Below, in pieces: positions 7,242 through 9,108 of a stretch of 9,108 nucleotides of DNA (position 1 is the first letter of the stretch; the number at the start of each line of letters is the position of its first letter). The position numbers and the translations under genes are program-made. The notes beneath the pieces were generated by a model, which saw nothing but the letters and a program-made list of their open reading frames with translations, did not search any database and was not told where the DNA came from. The DNA is from Propionibacterium sp. (lineage in GTDB: Bacteria; Actinomycetota; Actinomycetes; Propionibacteriales; Propionibacteriaceae): assembly GCA_022837595.1 (NCBI GenBank), contig JALHFX010000081.1, positions 1 through 9,108 of the forward strand. Reading direction: 5' to 3'.

Positions 7242-7799
7242 TCATGGAAAAACGTAGCTTGCCCGCAGCTGGAGATAGTCCTGACCCGGGTTGGGGTCCT
7301 TGATGCCGGCATTGGAGTAATGCGTCAGGCGCAATCCAAGTTGCCAGGGGGTGCCCTGCAATCGATGGAACAGGCCGATCGAACTGCCGAAATGAAATGC
7401 CGTCGAGATGTCCTTGTCGCCCAGATGCGTACCTGAAAAGACGTTCGCGCCACTGCCCAGTTCGATTCCGGTATCGGGTGCAAACCACCAGCGGGCAAAG
7501 AGCGTGATTCCGGCCTGCAACAGCTCGCGGTCGGAGTTGCCGGAGTCGGCACGCACCATCCCCAGTGAGTATTCCAGACTCGCATCGAGGGGGCGCCCGC
7601 CCAGGACGCCGCGCCACTTCGGGTCGGTCTGATAATTCAACGCCAGGCGTTGATAGCCGCTCTTCTCCCCGGCGATCAGACCGAATTCATCCGCATGAAC
7701 CGGCTGACCGGCGATGGTCAACAGCACGGACAGGCATGCCAAGATCCTGCGCAGGCAGATGCTCCTGTCGTTCTTGATTTTTTCCCCTTTAACGGACAA
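7242..7799 (-). CDS. pagL: Lipid A 3-O-deacylase, PagL-like (acyloxyacyl hydrolase family)
   Basis: PagL is an outer-membrane beta-barrel that removes the 3-O acyl chain from lipid A. The 185-residue product has a signal peptide ending at about VHA-36 and then alternating beta-barrel sequence. Near the C-terminus is the family motif THYSNAGIKDPNPGQD (159-174), which contains the catalytic His160 and Ser162. Counting from the PagL motif, the third catalytic position (Glu140 in P. aeruginosa PagL) is Asp174 here. The C-terminus ends SYVFP, an outer-membrane-like aromatic end with one extra Pro. The longest start is TTG at 7799, overlapping the phospholipase gene by 11 nt. No ATG or GTG lies before the signal core. 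Its ribosome binding site is weak; AAAGGGG lies 5 nt before an ATC at codon 8, so the true start is unsure. Confidence 0.88.
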   Translation of the reverse strand: MSVKGEKIKNDRSICLRRILACLSVLLTIAGQPVHADEFGLIAGEKSGYQRLALNYQTDPKWRGVLGGRPLDASLEYSLGMVRADSGNSDRELLQAGITLFARWWFAPDTGIELGSGANVFSGTHLGDKDISTAFHFGSSIGLFHRLQGTPWQLGLRLTHYSNAGIKDPNPGQDYLQLRASYVFP

Positions 7800-8967
7800 T
7801 TGAAAACCCGACCCTCACTTGCGTCCCGCGATCCAGGTTGTAGTCGAGCAGGCTTTCACCATATCCCTTGAACAGTTGCAAGTGCAGAAAGCCCCCGGTG
7901 CGGGCGAACAGCGGGCGGCGCAGCGGCCAGGACAGATCGATTTGGGCGCTGCCTTGCCCCGAAGTCCCGGTGCGTAACTGCGTTGCCAGAATCCAGCCGT
8001 CCTCGCGGCCATAGCGAATATTCCAGTTCGCGTAGCCCCGGTAGCGCTGAATGTCCGGGTTGTCGTCTGATTTGTCCAGGTAGGCATAGACCTTGGGCGC
8101 GAAAATCAACGCGCGGCCATCCGGGAATTCGGTGCGCCAGACGGGTTGCACGAAGAGGGTATCGATGCTGCGCGAATCGGCGCCGTCCTTGCCGTTTGAT
8201 TCGTGCTCGTAACCGGCACGCAGCAGGTCGGGCATCAGGCCCTTGCCCACGGTTGCGCCCTGCCAGAACAGGCTGGGGCGGTAGCTGGTGTCATGAAACG
8301 GCGCCGAATCGGCGCCAAGATCCCAGAGCGAAGTTTGGGTGTAGCCGAAATGCATGCCGGCCAGCGGCGCAAGCCACTCGACCGGCAAGCTATCCGGGTC
8401 GAACAGCCGGTACTTGAAACTCAACTGAAAGCGGGCGGTGCTGTGGCTGCCGATGACGAAATACATCGGCTCGTTGACAGATAGCGCTGGCTCGTTCACC
8501 GGGAACAGGATGCCGCCGCTGCCGCCAAGCTTCGTGGCAGGCGTCATGGCGCCCTCCACCGGAGACTGCATTTGTTCGATCGCATCCGGGGTGCTGACCA
8601 GCAAGGCCAGCCGGTTCGACTCAACGCCAGCCAGATCCACCCGAATCAACCCGGAGAGATGGGCTGGCAATGCGCCGCGATAGGCCCGGCGTGTATCCTC
8701 TGCCGAAACCGGTTCGACAGGGGCAAGGGGAATTTCCAGCGTCTTGCCGTCACGCATCAGCTTGAGCCTGACCGAGCCCGGCCAATCTGCCTGTGCCGCG
8801 GGCTTGACGACATCGAGCACGATGGGTGCGCCTGCCTGAGCCGTCTCGTCGGCGGTGGCGATCAGCCAGGTCGGTGCCGCAGCGGCGGGTAGTGCAACTA
8901 ACCATACCAGCGCGGCCAGCACGCGGGATAGCCTAATTGAAGGCGAGATTTTTTCGTTTAACGTCAA
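7789..8967 (-). CDS. pldA: Outer-membrane phospholipase A (OMPLA) with an N-terminal extension
   Basis: OMPLA hydrolyses phospholipids that reach the outer leaflet of the outer membrane. The product has 392 residues, against about 290 in E. coli PldA. A signal peptide (cleavage near AAA-30) is followed by about 110 residues that look like an Ig-type beta-sandwich, then a linker and the barrel from about 165 onward. The catalytic motif GYEHESNGKDGADSRSID (252-269) contains His255 and Ser257. In an ungapped comparison, E. coli Asn156 corresponds to Asp269. The start is TTG at 8967, with GAGGAG 8 nt upstream, overlapping the stop of the preceding gene (TTGA). The 3' end overlaps the pagL-like gene, so the two are probably coupled. 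In E. coli the enzyme is normally dormant and is activated by dimerisation with calcium when the membrane is disturbed. Confidence 0.9.
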   Translation of the reverse strand: MTLNEKISPSIRLSRVLAALVWLVALPAAAAPTWLIATADETAQAGAPIVLDVVKPAAQADWPGSVRLKLMRDGKTLEIPLAPVEPVSAEDTRRAYRGALPAHLSGLIRVDLAGVESNRLALLVSTPDAIEQMQSPVEGAMTPATKLGGSGGILFPVNEPALSVNEPMYFVIGSHSTARFQLSFKYRLFDPDSLPVEWLAPLAGMHFGYTQTSLWDLGADSAPFHDTSYRPSLFWQGATVGKGLMPDLLRAGYEHESNGKDGADSRSIDTLFVQPVWRTEFPDGRALIFAPKVYAYLDKSDDNPDIQRYRGYANWNIRYGREDGWILATQLRTGTSGQGSAQIDLSWPLRRPLFARTGGFLHLQLFKGYGESLLDYNLDRGTQVRVGFSIVR

Positions 8968-9107
8968 TACACCATCTCCTCACCAATAAGGCGAATTGAA
9001 TTGAACGCATGGATGTGATGGTGGTGTCGCGCAATTCGCGCCACCTGGCAGGCCAACTCCATCTGCTCGTAACGCCGCCGATCCACCGTGCCGGCCTCCA
9101 CCAGCCT
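8964..9107 (-). CDS. C-terminal end of an unrecognised protein (partial, runs off window)
   Basis: A frame open from the right window edge encodes 47 residues ending at a TGA that overlaps the TTG start of the phospholipase gene. The visible sequence begins RLVEAGTVDRRRYEQMELA and ends with NSIRLIGEEMVY. It is charged, probably helical, and contains a cluster of His residues (RHHHHIHAF). The composition and the direct overlap with a gene whose ribosome binding site (GAGGAG) lies inside it suggest it is the first visible gene of the operon. I do not recognise the family. With so little sequence, the frame could also be open by chance. Confidence 0.5.
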   Translation of the reverse strand, partial: RLVEAGTVDRRRYEQMELACQVARIARHHHHIHAFNSIRLIGEEMVY

Positions 9108-9108
9108 G

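Overview
The window is GC-rich and densely coded on the minus strand. It looks like the chromosome of a Gram-negative member of the Pseudomonadota. A beta- or gammaproteobacterium is most likely, because the encoded proteins include an outer-membrane phospholipase, a lipid A deacylase, an OprM/NodT-type outer-membrane channel and a close relative of the E. coli YhiI-RbbA-YhhJ exporter. The species cannot be named from this sequence.

Layout, read in the direction of transcription (right to left): (1) 9107-8964, the last 47 codons of an unrecognised gene. (2) 8967-7789, an outer-membrane phospholipase A (pldA-like) with an extra N-terminal domain. (3) 7799-7242, a lipid A 3-O-deacylase (pagL-like). 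(4) 7181-5670, an outer-membrane efflux lipoprotein. (5) 5652-4579, a HlyD-type periplasmic adaptor. (6) 4582-1829, a 917-residue ABC protein with two ATPase domains fused to a permease (RbbA-like). (7) 1826-702, a second permease (YhhJ-like). Stops and starts overlap or nearly touch at most junctions, so this is very probably one operon. It starts outside the window on the right. No promoter is visible inside it.

Downstream of the operon is about 310 bp of non-coding DNA (390-701). It holds a strong imperfect hairpin at 551-606 with a 15-bp perfect outer stem. The left edge (1 to about 389) is the start of an IS66-family insertion sequence: a short, possibly frameshifted tnpA, its leader with a near-perfect 16-bp palindrome, and a candidate IS end.

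Working model: genes 4 to 7 supply a complete cell-envelope-spanning ABC exporter (two permease chains, ATPase, adaptor, outer-membrane channel). Genes 2 and 3 supply two enzymes that strip acyl chains from phospholipid and lipid A in the outer membrane. Their co-transcription suggests a joint role in envelope remodelling, lipid-product traffic or envelope-stress resistance. This link is inferred from gene order and is the most interesting feature of the window. Each enzyme carries Asp where the best-studied homologue has a different catalytic-site residue, and the two ATPase domains of the RbbA-like protein are asymmetric in a way that predicts one degenerate and one working ATP site.
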